Below, piece after piece: positions 1-12,339 of a stretch of DNA of 64,000 nucleotides (positions within the stretch are counted from its first letter, which is position 1; each line of letters opens with the position of its first letter). This DNA comes from Paramecium tetraurelia (lineage: Eukaryota; Ciliophora; Oligohymenophorea; Peniculida; Parameciidae), in NCBI RefSeq assembly GCF_000165425.1, contig NW_001799000.1:124001-188000 (forward strand). The letters are read 5' to 3'. A model generated the notes under the pieces. That model saw nothing but the letters and a program-made list of their open reading frames with translations. It was not told the origin of the DNA and did no database searches. A program made the translations under genes and the position numbers.

Positions 1-3000
1 ACTAAACCAATTAATTATACTCAATTCAAAGTGTAGATATAGTACCCCAATAATTTGGTTAAGTCTGTTGAATAAAAAGAAGGTGATACCACCACAATCA
101 ATCAATGGAAATAAAAATTGGCTGAAGAATTACAGGTAGCATACTTACAATTGGACATCACTATAGAAAATAAACCCATTGAATAATAATACGATATTGT
201 TGAAACCTTCGTCTGCTAAGCCTTTTATCAATTAGCCACTGTGAAGGTGAAGATTAACAACAAGAATCACCCTAAAAACTACCTTTCTTAAGAATAAAGG
301 ACATTTGAGATTCTATTTAAATTACTAGACAAATAAGAAAGCATTGAATTTTTGAGTTAAGTCTGGGATCTAATAAATAGATTACCCATCAATATTATCA
401 AAAAAAGGTAAGTAGAAACTTGTAAAGATTGGAAATAATACTTAGATCATCAATTTTTTGATATGTTTTATGTCTTACAAATCATATTAAAATTATTGGA
501 TAATGAATAATGGAGTGAATAATTTAACAATTTTGATGGTGTAGATTTAATTACTTAAAAATTCCTAGGATAACAACTATAATTTTAATAACGTCCTCTT
601 GAAATCAAATGTTGTTTGACTTATTTGGAAATATTGAGTCATCCATAAATTAAGATGAAAGAATCTCAATTAGTTGATTAAATTAAATCAAAAATTATTG
701 AAGTTATCCAACAATTATGTCAATACATCAAGACCAAAAAAAAACTAGAATCTGGATAAAGGAAATCCCCTTAACAAAAGGAAATGAATGAAATTGAATC
801 TCGTCTTCTCAGGAAATGCTTTTTGTAATTGGATGATGATGGCTGCAGATAATACATTAAGAATTCTGAATTAAATTAATAACTTTATGCCTTCTTTGTC
901 GAACATGAAAATTAAGAACTGAAGAGAGAATATAGTTTATAATTACTAAACATGAAGAACACTCCAGAAAGTTAGCTATTAATTAAAATAATATTGGAGG
1001 ATGTTTTAAAGAATGTAATATCAAATAACAAATAAAAGTGTGATCATTTCTTTGAATTCTGTTGTAATTTAATATATCAAGAGAAAAACTTGAATATTCG
1101 AAATCTGAATTTTGAAGAATTATTAGTCTACATAAGGTAAAACTTGGAATAATTACCATGCAATGAAAACACTGTTAAGGATTAGGATAAAATTTTGATT
1201 GGCCTACTTAAATTGTTAAATGCATTAATCGATAGAATTCAGTCACTCTCAACTCACCAAGGGTTATTCGAATAAATACTTAGTTATTTGTTTGAAAATG
1301 AAGGAGAAACCAGATGCAAATGCAAGTCACAATAATCTAGAACAGCCGGGTTCCATTGCTTCTTTACTCTATTGAAATCTACTAAAAATATGCAAAAATT
1401 CTTAGATGTAGTGTCCCCTCTACATTATACTCATACTTGGAGAACAAAGAATTTCAATGATTGGAATATTCAAAGCAAATTTCATGAGAAATCGTCAACT
1501 GGATATGTTGGTCTCTATAATTTAGGATGTATTTGTTATATGAATTCCTTACTTCAATAGTTATATATGGTTCCTGCTTTTCGTGAAAAATTGTTATAAA
1601 TAGAAGACAAAAGCACAGGAGCATTAGAAGAGAATTTATTGCATTAATTAAAGTGCTTATTTTTGGCTCTTAAGCATTCATAGAAATAATATCACAATCC
1701 TAAGAAATTATGTCATGCCTTCAAAGATTTGGATGGACATCCAACAAATATATTTGAATAAATGGATGTTGATGAATTTTGCAATTTGTTGATGGATAGA
1801 ATAGAGTTAAGCATCAAATCAACTTCTGATGAAGATTTAGTTAAAAGAAATTTTGGAGGAGTGATATCTAATGAAATTATAGGAAAGACATGTCCACATT
1901 ACTCAGAAAGAGAGGAACCCTTCTTTGCTATTTCATTACCAGTGGCTAATAAGAAGAATCTAGAAGAATGTCTATAGACTTTGGTTCATGGGGATTTACT
2001 TGAAGGAGAAAATGCTTATAGTTGTGAATAGTGCAACAAAAAGGTTAGTGCTTTAAAGAGAACTTGTATTAAAAAGTTACCTGATCATCTGATTTTAGTT
2101 TTGAAAAGATTCAATTTCGATTTTGACTTGATGGCAAAGGCTAAGATAAATGAAAGAATAGAATTTCCATTTGAATTAGATCTTTTGCCTTATTCATAAT
2201 AAGGACTCAGACAGTAGGAGAATAGAGTTAATCCTGAGAATGGATAGGATAATCCATCAGAATATTACCAATATAGATTAACTGGAGTTGTTATTCACAT
2301 AGGTTCAGCTGATTGCGGACATTATTACTCATTCATTTAAGATAGAGTTGATTTCAACAAATGGTATGAATTTAATGATATAAATGTTTCACCTGCAGAT
2401 ATCAAGGATGTCAAGAATGATGGTTTCGGAGGAGTGGATAGAATGCTGAAAACCAAATATCCAGGTTAGTTTAAGGATAAGTCAAAAAGTGCCTATATGT
2501 TATTTTATGAGAGGGTTAAACCATTAAATAATAAAGAGGAATTGATGGACATCGAATTAGATTAGAAGACATCCCAATTTTTAGATGAAATAAGAGATGA
2601 AAATCGAAAGTTCTAGATTTAGAGATTTATTTTCAGTCCTGAATATTTCATCTTTATTCAGAATTTAATAAAATTTGAATTGCAATAAAACCAAGTTTCA
2701 GAACAGATTGTTAAAACCTTAGTTTTCTTTTATCTCACTTGTGCAGTAAGAGAAAACGACAAAACCTTCATTTCCAATAATATTTAGGATATTTAAGAGT
2801 TATTAAGAAGAGCTCCTAGTACATGTGAATGGCTATTGAAATGTTTTAATTAATACCAATACATAAGAGAATTCTAGTTTGATTGTTCAAAGAAAATGGT
2901 GAGAAAGTATGTCATTTCATTGATAGTGACAGCAATAGAGACTGTGTAAAAATTGGAAGGGTACAACGTCTTATAAGAATATACAGATGATAAACCTAAA

Positions 3001-4505
3001 TCTTTGGTTGCCTCTTTAATTAATTCTTGGATTAGGATGATTCCAGATCTAAAGAAGAGTCTCAAAAATTCAATAGAATATTATGATCTATTTTATAGAT
3101 TCGCCAAATTAAGTTAGTAGAATTCCTAGTATTTGATTTCCAAGAAAATAGTGGGGAAATTCTTGGATCTGTTTATGGATGCATTATAAATCAATGTAAG
3201 CAAAATACAAATACCAAATAAAGAAATTGCTAGGAAATTGGATGATCTAAAAGTAATTTAATTTACAGAAGATCAAAACAATTTCTTAGGATAACAAAAC
3301 ATTTAAAATGTAGATGTGGCCTCTAATTATTATGATGAACTTCTTGAAAAGAAATTCGAAAAGTCTATGAATTCTGGTCCATCTACAAGTAGAGTTTATA
3401 TGTGGAGACTAATTGCCTTCTTACTCAAAACTGAAGGTAAGAACGCTTTGAGCACTGAAGAATAAAATCTCTTGTAATTTGACAATTCTACCTTAATGGC
3501 CATTTTGGAGGAAGGCGATTGTAAATTAGCAATTAGGATGATATCTGACATTCTTTCAGTTCTATCCTAAGATAATTAAAAATAAACTGAAATGATTATT
3601 ACAGCGATTATTAAATAAATTATGGATAAAGAATACAAAGAATACAGAAAATATGTGGTTGTTTTGAAGAGACTATTCATGTTGAAGGATTCTCAACAAT
3701 AAATGAGAGTAAATATATAATAATATTATTTAATTAGATTCACTAAGGAATGAGTAGATTATTGGAAGTAATGTAAAAGCAATCTCAATATTTCTTTGAA
3801 ACAGATGTGTGTTAATAATATATTCTCAGAGTATCTATATATATCTATTAATATATTAGATGGTCTTTAGGAACCATGCTGTCTATCAATGGATGGTTAA
3901 GAATCATAGGACATGGCAATGGATTATTGAGACAAACAATACTCAATCAAATCCAAATGAGAAACTTATATCAAATAACTCTAATTCATAAAAATGTAAT
4001 CACAGATTGCATAACATATACCTGCCAATTACAACCTAAGCTTATGCTAAATTGTTGAGTTGGAAGAAATAACAATTCTTGAATCTGGTCAAGGAACCAT
4101 TCAAACAAAACGAAGATTTTGATACTGATGATGATCTGACAGAAAAGGTTGTCAAAGTAGATGATAAAATAGATTACTAGTAAAACTATTATTAATATCT
4201 TTTAGTGATTAAAATTAATGGCTTACTGCAACTGTCGGTAGAGTTATGGGTGACTATGTACATTTGACCTTCAGTGGCAAAATGACTCCTTAAAATATCG
4301 ACATAGAATTAGACAATGAAAGACTCGCCCCCTTTAATACATTGTCATCCAACAATAAAATTCCAGGTATTATATATCATTGATTTCTATAGGATACACG
4401 AATAATAATTAAGAAATGGCATTTGAACACTAATCAGATCCTGATAATGATACTGAAGAGGGTAACAATAATTCTATTAATTAAACTGATTCAGATGATG
4501 AGTGA
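1..4505 (+). CDS. Ubiquitin-specific protease (USP9X/USP24/USP34-like), 5' end outside window
   Basis: C-terminal 1,464 codons of a large deubiquitinating cysteine protease that removes ubiquitin from proteins. The frame is open from base 1, so the start lies upstream. The Cys box NLGCICYMNSLLQ puts the nucleophile Cys at 1534-1536 (residue 512 of the visible part). A Zn-ribbon-like CEQC follows near 2029, then the KRFNFDFD block, the catalytic His in GHYYSF (about 2317) and the Asp/Asn site WYEFND. A catalytic core embedded in a long alpha-helical protein is typical of USP9X/USP24/USP34. Four introns: 3709-3737, 3831-3859, 4180-4205, 4367-4392. The tail after the last intron is acidic and N/Q-rich. 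The family is secure; the exact orthologue is not. Confidence 0.85.
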
Positions 4506-4572
4506 AATTAAAACATTAAAGTATTACAATAAGCAGTTAATATAATTAATAATATATATATAAATTATTAAG

Positions 4573-5370
4573 ATGTCCAAATCCTGGCAAGTTCATCAAA
4601 GTTTATAAGAAAGTTTATGTTCACAATTGAACAAAGATGAAATACTTGAAGAGTTTTTATAAGTTTGTAATCACATAGCAAATGAAGATTAAAATAGTAT
4701 CAAAAGTTTGAATTCAAAATTATAAACTATTAAAAAACACTATGCCTAACAAAAATGCAGGATTGATCATCAATTTAAATACATCCAGACATTATTGGAA
4801 TAAAAAAGAAAAGAATTAATCACTTAATTAAATAATCATGAAATGGAATTAGATAAAACATTCAAAAACCTAAGAGATGAAGTCACCTAAATCTAGTCAG
4901 TGGTCTTCAATATCCAGAATGACATATTGAGTAATAGATAAGAAATTTTATCAGAAGTAGATGAAGAAACTTTTTAGAATATCCTCACCCAGTTTGATCA
5001 ATAAATATAAATGGCCTAAAACTATAAGAAAGAACTCTTGTCAACCAAAATAACATTAATTATAATAGAAGAGTGGACAGCTAGTCATCAAGATGTGATT
5101 AAGCACCTCCTTAATTAATCAATTACAATAAAGGATTACTAAAAATAAATCGAACCCCATCATTCAGAAATGAGTGCCTCTACTTGTAGTGATAAGATGT
5201 ATTCATCAAACAGATCAAGTTAAGAGCTTCCAATTAAGCAAACTCCATTAATAATCAGTTTTGATCAAAAGTACTATCTGCAATCAAAGTAGACTGACTT
5301 AACAAAATCTGAATCAGATATTCATGATAGTTGTGAATCAGATTTTTTAGAGGAATGGGCAAAACAATGA
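4573..5370 (+). CDS. Coiled-coil protein, 265 aa, resembling a TRIM B-box C-terminal coil
   Basis: Single exon from ATG 4573 to TGA 5368-5370, 68 bp after the USP stop. The N-terminal 170 residues are a long charged coiled coil (repeats such as KKHYAQQKCRIDHQF, LLEQKRKELITQL) similar in style to the BBC coil of TRIM proteins. No RING or B-box cysteines are present. The last third is Ser/Thr-rich and acidic (SASTCSDKMYSSNRSS) and looks disordered. Function unknown; a scaffold or cytoskeletal role is only a guess. Confidence 0.7.
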
Positions 5371-5411
5371 TTTGCTTACTAAAATATCTAATTTTGTTTG
5401 TATTATATAAA

Positions 5412-5935
5412 TCAATTACTAAAAATAATTTTAATTTCTTATTATATATTTAATAAAATGGAATCTTCTCTTCCTAACCTTTCGATATTCAAGGATCTAT
5501 ATTGATTTTAAATCTGAACTTTTATACTTTCTTAATTGTTTTCATTCTATCCATATTCCCTACCATTATGGAACTTATCTTAAATAATATTCTTTAGAAT
5601 TATAATATCATTTCTTGAACTGAAGTGGAGTGGAGAGGAAAAGGTAAAAATGATATACATTCTGGCTATGAATAAATGACATTATATATTATATTGATTT
5701 AATTCACAAGAATAAATTAATGTCTTCTTATCCTTTCCAAATATTTATTTAAAATTCTCTTAAATTGGCATAATCAGTTTCTGTATTCAGAAATATACAA
5801 ATCTATTCATCCATTTTTATAATTGTACTTAAGAACTTAAGTTACATTCAATCGTTGCTGATCTCAGAGAACTTAGTTTTTGGCTAATGAATTGATAAGT
5901 CTTGATGTTATTACAACTAAATTCTGGTAATTTAA
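5412..5935 (-). pseudogene. Decayed coding remnant on the minus strand, possibly an LRR-type protein
   Basis: Minus-strand pieces read well in short stretches but not as one gene. A first piece (about 5935-5840) reads LPEFSCNNIKTYQFI then LSSLRSATIECNLSSQ, ending at a plausible 26-nt intron (5802-5827). A second piece contains NLREFQINIWKGQEDIN. A third (about 5640-5412) runs open to TGA. No ATG opens the first piece, and the joins need frame changes that no short intron supplies. The leucine spacing suggests an LRR-like origin, but this is weak. In a genome shaped by whole-genome duplications it is best read as a dying duplicate. Confidence 0.35.
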
Positions 5936-5974
5936 TATGATTTTAATAAATATTTAAATAAAATAAAACAAGGC

Positions 5975-6189
5975 ATGCCAAATCACTTATTCAGAACACA
6001 CCCAAGAACTTATGGAAAAGATTCCAGAGGTAATTCGCATCTTAAATTCTTAGAGTGCAGAGTATGTGCTGCTAGATAAGGTTTGATCAGAAAATATGGT
6101 ATGAATGTCTGCAGAAGATGTTTTAGAGAAAATTATGAATTGATTGGTTTCCATAAGGTAAATATTTAACCATAATTCAGTACAATTGA
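5975..6189 (+). CDS. RPS29: 40S ribosomal protein S29 (uS14)
   Basis: 63-aa protein starting MPNHLFRTHPRTYGKDSR, close to the usual 56 aa of eukaryotic uS14. The zinc ribbon is intact: CRVC and CRRC spaced as in the family. One 23-nt intron (6158-6180) interrupts it near the 3' end; after splicing the protein ends FHKYN, matching the conserved aromatic tail. Without splicing the ending would be wrong, so this gene is a clean proof of the intron size. It belongs to the small ribosomal subunit head, near the decoding region. Confidence 0.96.
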
Positions 6190-6273
6190 TCAGCTTTTTG
6201 AAATATTAATAAAAAATATGCACATTTATATACTATTCCAATATTTTCTTTAATAATATTAAATAAACAATTC

Positions 6274-6913
6274 ATGTCTTTGATTCTTTAAAATCTTTAC
6301 TTAGGAGGAGTGAATATCGCCAAGGATATTAAGTTTATTAAAGAAAAAAACATAAAATACATCCTTATTTGTGCTAAAGGAATACAATAATATTATCCTA
6401 ATAAAGTCTAATATAAGCAACTCAACATTTCAGATAATCCTTGTACTTTGATAATCACATATTTGCCAGAATCCTTAGAGTTCATAAATTAAAACATAAG
6501 TACATTGTAAAAGTAACTTTATAGAAAATGCTGCCATTTTAGTGCATTGTTTAGGAGGTAAATCTAGATCAGTCTCTGTCGTAATCGCTTATGTTATGTT
6601 TTCACTGCACGTCTCATATGAATAAGCATTTCAACATGTCAAATAACATCATTTCTAGGCCTAACCAAACGTTGGGTTTATTAAGCAATTAAATATATTT
6701 TAAACAGTCTTAGAAATTTATGGAAAGCCAAAACAGAATGATTTCAAGGTCTTAAATTAGATTATGTATGATAATAATATAGAGAGTCAAGTTAAAAACA
6801 AGCTTAATTAAATACAGTTTAAAAATAATTATGAAATTGAATAAAATGATGAGGAGAATGATGCTCTAAAAGAAGATCTAAATGTTTAATTTTTTTAAGA
6901 AAAATAAGAATGA
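6274..6913 (+). CDS. Dual-specificity protein phosphatase, 204 aa
   Basis: Starts MSLILQNLYLGGVNIA, the typical opening strand of DSP catalytic domains. After one 25-nt intron (6500-6524) comes the P-loop VHCLGGKSRSVSVVIAYVM, with catalytic Cys and Arg both present (HCxxGxxRS), followed by a helix and the QPNVGFIKQL element. The upstream general-acid Asp probably lies in NISDNP. The C-terminal 60 residues are charged and unstructured. Expected reaction: dephosphorylation of phospho-Tyr/Thr substrates. Another DSP-fold gene, but catalytically altered, lies 2.6 kb downstream. Confidence 0.88.
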
Positions 6914-7047
6914 ATAAGGATTTTGTAATTTCAATTTTTTTATCCAAAATTTATACTAAATATTTAATTCTTTAATAAATTATGATTAAAAGCAATTAGG
7001 TCATCAATTATTCAACCTTATATCTTGAAATGTTATATTAACATTTA

Positions 7048-8260
7048 TTAAATGCTTAAAGAATTTGCTGGTAACTTGTTGATTAATATAAATATATTTA
7101 AAAAATAAGTATTTTCTAAAATCTCCTTGCTACAGGTTGAAGAGTTTGGTTGTAAAGATGCAAAAATCAAAAATAATAATATCACTTTGTGGCAGAGCTC
7201 TATTACATGAGAGCCTCGATTAAACAGTGTCATACCAGTACCTATGGTAGTTTGTCCAGACACTTTCGGATACTCATTAGATTAATTTATACAACTTACA
7301 AAGAAAAGAATTATCCATTAATTTAAATTTTTGAGTATTGGAAGAGTTCCTTTGAAATTAAATAATTTTAAGGAAAATCTTGAAACAATTGATAAAGAAA
7401 ATTTATAGATAATATTTTTTTTCTAAATTCAAGACTCATGAAATAATGATTACTTATATTTTTGTAGCAAATATTGATGCTTCAGAATTATTGACTGGAC
7501 AAAATCGAATGACTTGATCGTTATAGATGTTGAGATTAAGAGCTTTTTAGTCCCAATTACAAAATGTAAATCATTGTTAAGATCAATAGTAAATTCAGTT
7601 TCTTTTTTACTTTCAGTTTTGGCTTAAAGAATCTGATCGGCTTTAGTGGGTCTAGAAGTTTGATTAAAATGTAATGATTCGTTTTGTATTGAAAAATGTA
7701 AGTCTAAGAATCAAATGTAAAATGGTTGTAAAAAAGTAAAGATTAAAATTACTTTTAGCTAATTTAAGAGGACTGTAAAAAAAATAAATACCAATTGTAT
7801 CGTCAAGTAGTAAAACGATAAATCGAACGTCCAGATGAGTCTATTTTATTTTTTTTCAAATTTGGATTGGCAAAGACATAGGAGGTTTTCAAAAGAAAAC
7901 ATCTCATAATTTTTAAGCCTCTAAATTCAGAGTACCTTGTCCTATTTTAGTAATGGAGAAGGAAAACCATTCATTTTGATTAATTTAAGAGAGGAGCTCA
8001 AAGGTAGTTAGTGGGGGTAAAAAAATTTTTAATAAAGAGGTTAGCTTATATGATTAAATTATGGGTATGTTATAAGTTTGTTAGGACAGAGAATTGAAGA
8101 ATAGAAAATTCTGGTACTCCAAATTTATTAATTCATATAATTTAGGTTGTATCCAGTTGTGGTACCAATTCCTAAAATAACATACAAAATTTGGAATGGT
8201 AGGGGAAGTGATGCTTATATTGGTTCAACACAGCTAATTGCTGTAGAAAGTCCAAATGGA
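7048..8260 (+). pseudogene. Shredded coding remnants, possibly from a C2-domain/copine-like gene
   Basis: The 1.7 kb between the DSP and the HTH-like gene has no intact gene on either strand. Plus-strand fragments look protein-like but are broken by TGA and frame changes: LLININIFKKQ then EEFGCKDAKIKNNN (7051-7210), then VIPVPMVVCPDTFGYSLDQF and RVPLKLNNF (7211-7437). Near 8150 the phrase KIWNGRGSDAYIGSTQ resembles a C2-domain loop and strand. The C2/copine link rests on these short resemblances only. No splice combination that I tried joins the pieces. Confidence 0.3.
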
Positions 8261-8645
8261 AGTTGATATTAATATCATAAAATTTTAACTTATTTATATA
8301 ATGTAAAAAGGTGGCAAAATAACTAGACAGTATATTTGCTGATTCACCAAAATGATGAATTGAAATCAATTTAGAGAGTTGTATTTGATTGTAGAAAGTA
8401 TTTGAGATGTTAAAAAATGGAAACCCAAAATTGTCATTAATTTATTATTATTAATAATTAAAATTCAATTAATCAATTCAGTTTTTTTGATATCTATAAG
8501 GAATAATTATTTAAAAAAGTCTTTAATATTTTCACTAAGTAGGAAAACGATAATTAATCTCGTTATCTGATTTGAAAGCAAAATAAATTCATTTGGAAAT
8601 TATTTAAAAAATCTTTTTTTAACACATATAAATTACGAGATTGTA

Positions 8646-9045
8646 ATGAATTTCGATGATGCTTCTTTATCTTCACTTCATACTTATAGAGTAAAGACTC
8701 GATAACAACTCAAGGGCATATAACATTCCATCTAAAAGTCCAAAAGAAAGTACTGCCACATTTCTCCTGAAAGAAAGAATTAATTAATTTCCTTAGTCCT
8801 CGATAAAAAGCTGAGAATCAAAGATGTATATATATATAGTAACCCATCCATAGGCTGCTATAATTTGTAATTTAAATTACTCGACTGCAAAAACTATACT
8901 CTATACTTTGAGACATCGACCACCTAAATCGGCTGGATTCAAATAATTATCGGATAACAGCAAAGTCAAATTAACAGTGAGAACTCTAATAAAGGGGAAG
9001 CTCATGCATGAATATGATTATTATACATATTTGAATTAAAGCTGA
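8646..9045 (+). CDS. Small helix-turn-helix-like protein, 123 aa
   Basis: Two exons joined by a 28-nt intron (8826-8853). The unspliced frame also stays open for 121 codons, but only the spliced frame gives LRIKDAAIICNLNYSTAKTI, a good helix-turn-helix / homeodomain-like pattern. That favours the spliced model. The N-terminus is rich in Lys/Arg/Gln, and the C-terminus is basic (PPKSAGFKQLSDNSKVKL). It could be a small DNA-binding protein; a nuclear role is inferred, not shown. Confidence 0.62.
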
Positions 9046-9553
9046 GGAACTTTCATATATATTCTCATAATATAAAAAGCTCGGAAATAATTATATTTCA
9101 TCTCCTGGGAATTCTTCAAAGACCAGGATAATAGTCAAAAATTTTGGCTTATAGATCCATTTCTTGATTAAAAACTGAATATTAAACAAGCTTGTAATTT
9201 CCAATTATAACAAAAACTGTTGTCTGATTTCTAGATAATTTCTTTTCTTTTTCCTTTTTGTCAGTCTCATTCATTTCTAAATAAATTGGTATTAAAAATA
9301 ACCTCATAAAGATTTAATTATAATAAGTCGGTTTCAATGGACAAAATTATCCTACAACTTATGGTAATAATTAAAATCAACATTGCAGGAGGGAAATCGA
9401 TAGAATGTAATATTTATAACAATATAAATGCTATAGTCTTATTATTCATAGTTTTAAGTCTATTTATTAGTTAATATTATTTTAACAATCAGAATATTCA
9501 AAAATTATTTAAAATTCATTGATAATTAGATTATAAAATATAAAATATAATTA
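9046..9553. other. Intergenic, no gene supported
   Basis: AT-rich. One plus-strand frame stays free of TGA from 9046 to about 9525 (roughly 160 codons) but has no ATG near its start. It follows the stop of the HTH-like gene directly, and its composition is low-complexity. At this base composition such an open run is not rare. Confidence 0.5.
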
Positions 9554-10794
9554 ATGAGTGCATAACCACAGCAATAAATAATATTTGGTGCTTGCAAAGT
9601 TAAGGATGGATTGTACATAGGTGATGAATATGCTGCTAAAGTAATATATTTTAAATTTAATAATGTAGGACATAGAATTTATTGTGGCAAACAAAATTGG
9701 CTACATTGTTAATTGTTCCTCTGACTCTATTGAAAATCTCTTAGAAAACATCGGAATTATGTATTTCTCATTTTAATGGCCAGAGGATTAACCAGAAGTA
9801 AAAGTTTTTATTTTAATCAAGATAGTTGTATCAAAAGACTTTGTAAATAAAGTTCATGAGTTTATAGAGGAAAGCGTTACTTTGGGTTAGAGTTGTTTGA
9901 TAACTTCCTTGCATGGATAGAGCAGAGCTTGCTCCTTGGTTACAATTTATTTAATGAATAAGTATGATTGTTAATTATTAACTTAAGATTCAAATGGTCA
10001 CTTTATAAAACACTAGAATATTTGAACTCTCGGAGAAGTGATTTAGAAATCAAAACATCCTTTTTCACTGTTCTCAACCAAATTGAGAAATTGCTTAATC
10101 CAGAAACTCTCTCTAAAAAATGGGAAATGTTAAATTCATAATTTATTAATTTTTAGACAACCCAACACAACTCCAGAAGAAATCATCATCACCAATACAT
10201 TTTTCAATGCTCAATCATAATAGATAGATTAAATTTATATTTAACCAACAGAGTTCTAAAAAATGAACAATAAGTCCTATATTTCCATTATAGGTTGGAC
10301 AGAATAACATGTTCAATAAAAACACAATCCTCTTAATTAATTTAAATCAATTCTCAAAGTATTAGAATCTCTCTATTTAGGGATCCAATGCTGTTTTTAC
10401 AAAGGATGGAGGAAATAGAAAACTTGCACTTAAATCATTTTCTGTAAATAAAGAAAACATCCCTGAAAGTGTACCTCAAAGGAAAAACACTCCTTCATAG
10501 AGGTCTACACAAAGAAGCACCAGCAATCCTAAATAATTACAGTAACCCTTAATTGCCTCTCAGTTCATTAATTAATCTCAACTTCCCCCTCAAAATCTAT
10601 AGAATCAAATTACCAATCAAACTTAGAAGATTCCCCCCAAAAATATACAAGCACTCCCTCCTTCAGGATAGAATTCAAAAAAGTCCTTAATTATCTAAAA
10701 AGAAACTAGTTTACATAAAAAAAGCAGCGGCAATCAAGTGGTTTATCCAGTAAAAATCTTAAGACCGAAAATGCCTAATTTTGATAATATTTGA
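9554..10794 (+). CDS. DSP-fold pseudophosphatase, 370 aa (catalytic Cys replaced by Ser)
   Basis: Six exons; introns 9641-9668, 9798-9821, 9962-9987, 10129-10156, 10359-10380. The first 170 residues follow the DSP layout: DGLYIGDEYAA, the NKIGYIVNCS strand, a QWPED loop, then TSLHGQSRACSLVTIYLMNK, where a P-loop HCxxGxSR should be. The Arg and Gly are kept, but the Cys position is Ser (9905-9907) and the His position is Thr. The helix KWSLYKTLEYLNSRRSDLEI follows as in the family. The remaining 200 residues are a Ser/Pro/Gln-rich tail. Likely a phospho-binding or scaffolding pseudoenzyme comparable to STYX. Fold call good; function inferred. Confidence 0.8.
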
Positions 10795-11095
10795 TACAAT
10801 TTTAGTTTATTTAGTTAATGTTACTTCTATGTAAAACTAATTATCACTTTAAACTAAACATAATTAAAATTTTTTATCTAAAAAAATGTACCATAAAAAT
10901 AATCATATAAAAAATATTTTTAAAATATTTGTTAAATAAATTAAATCTTGCTTAGGTTCAAATAGCTTTCCTTAAGATTTAATTCATTTCGAATATTAGG
11001 ATTATGAGGGAAAAATATATATTGTATTAATTTATTAATTAAAAGCCAATTATTTCTTATTTATATACAATATTTTCTTCATAATTTAAGTCGAA
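10795..11095. other. Intergenic / promoter of the DNase II gene
   Basis: About 300 bp of very AT-rich sequence with homopolymer A and T runs. I see no coding pattern, RNA gene or clear motif beyond generic TATA-like strings. Confidence 0.5.
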
Positions 11096-12269
11096 ATGTC
11101 GTCTTTAAAAAGTTTTGTACTTTTTTCCTCATTGCTACTCCTTGTTTTTGGGTAGACCTGCATAGACCATAGCGGAAATGCTATAGATTGGTGGTTTATT
11201 CTCAAGATGCCAACAGATAAAACTTTTAGTGTTAGAGGTAAGATAATTTTAATATTCAAGGAATGGACTATTTGTATTGCGATGCCAACAATAATTGTGG
11301 TACTTTTGATTGGCAAACTGATCAATTGGACGATTTGACATCTCCATTATAAAGAACTATAGCTTAAATAGATTTCCATGATGATAATGTAATGAGCGTC
11401 CTTTGGAGCGATTAACCTTGGAACAAGAATACTATCTCCGACAGAGCCCATTCAAAGGGTATTTTGAGCGCCAACATCAATGGAGACGCATTTCTTATCT
11501 CTCACTCCACACCCACTTTCCCAATGCTTGATGACGCATACGAGTAAAAAATTCAATTCAAAATATATTAGTCAAATAGTATTGGGAATGCCTTCCTCTT
11601 CCTAAGTGTACGGTCAACACTATATGTGCTTGTCTATTACAACTACAGAAGCTAACAGATTGGCGACCGAATACATCATTGCTGAAACACTTACCAATAG
11701 AGCTAACAGTCCTGCTGCCTTTGCAACAGCTTTCCCTCAACTATATTAACTTAAAACTAACTCAAGAACCAAAACCTATAAAACAGAATCTGGAACTGTT
11801 TTATCAGTAATTTATTATAATATTCCTCAGGCAGCCCTATAAGATTCAATCTAAATATCTTCTAAGGGAGGATTCAAACTAACAGCCTATTCCAAAAATG
11901 AAAACCTAGTCGAAGACTTCTATGCTGATGTTGTCGCCCCTGCTCTAGGATTAGACTTGATCATGGAAACCTGGGGTAATGGAACTGGTGGTCTCTAAGA
12001 TCCTGTATGCGATTAAGTCCCTAAATCCTATTCCAATTTAGTCAGATAACATGGAGTATACAATCTTTTAATATCATCAGGCCTTTTCCTTTTCATACAC
12101 CAAGGATCATTCCAAATACGGCTTAACTGCTACTTCAAACACTGTATGCTTTTGTGATTTGAATAGATAAACCACCTAATAAAAGAGAGGAGGTGTGGTT
12201 TATTGTCTTTAACACAATAGTTTATGGAGCCTCATTAACTAATCATTTATAAGTAGGCAATCATGCTGA
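11096..12269 (+). CDS. DNASE2: Deoxyribonuclease II family nuclease, 357 aa
   Basis: Acid DNase that cuts double-stranded DNA in lysosomes or food vacuoles without needing metal. The N-terminal MSSLKSFVLFSSLLLLVFG is a signal peptide. Then come DWWFILKMP and MDYLYCD, both family signatures; ISHSTPTFP, with the first catalytic-type His; GMPSSSQVYGQHYMCLS; and DHSKYGLT, with the second catalytic His. It ends in the conserved DLNR...QKRGG...C region. Length matches animal DNase II (about 360 aa). Introns: 11238-11260, 11544-11571, 11807-11830, 12056-12080; each is needed to keep the conserved blocks in frame. Fits a bacterivorous ciliate that digests prey DNA. Confidence 0.92.
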
Positions 12270-12339
12270 TTTAATTATAAAAATAAAAAAAATTTTTTAT
12301 TAAAACAAACCATATTAATTTATTTTAATATTTTATAAA

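Noticed and set aside
9046-9525. Long TGA-free plus-strand frame after the HTH-like gene
   Set aside because: No start codon, follows a stop directly, and a run of this size is expected by chance with one stop codon in AT-rich DNA.
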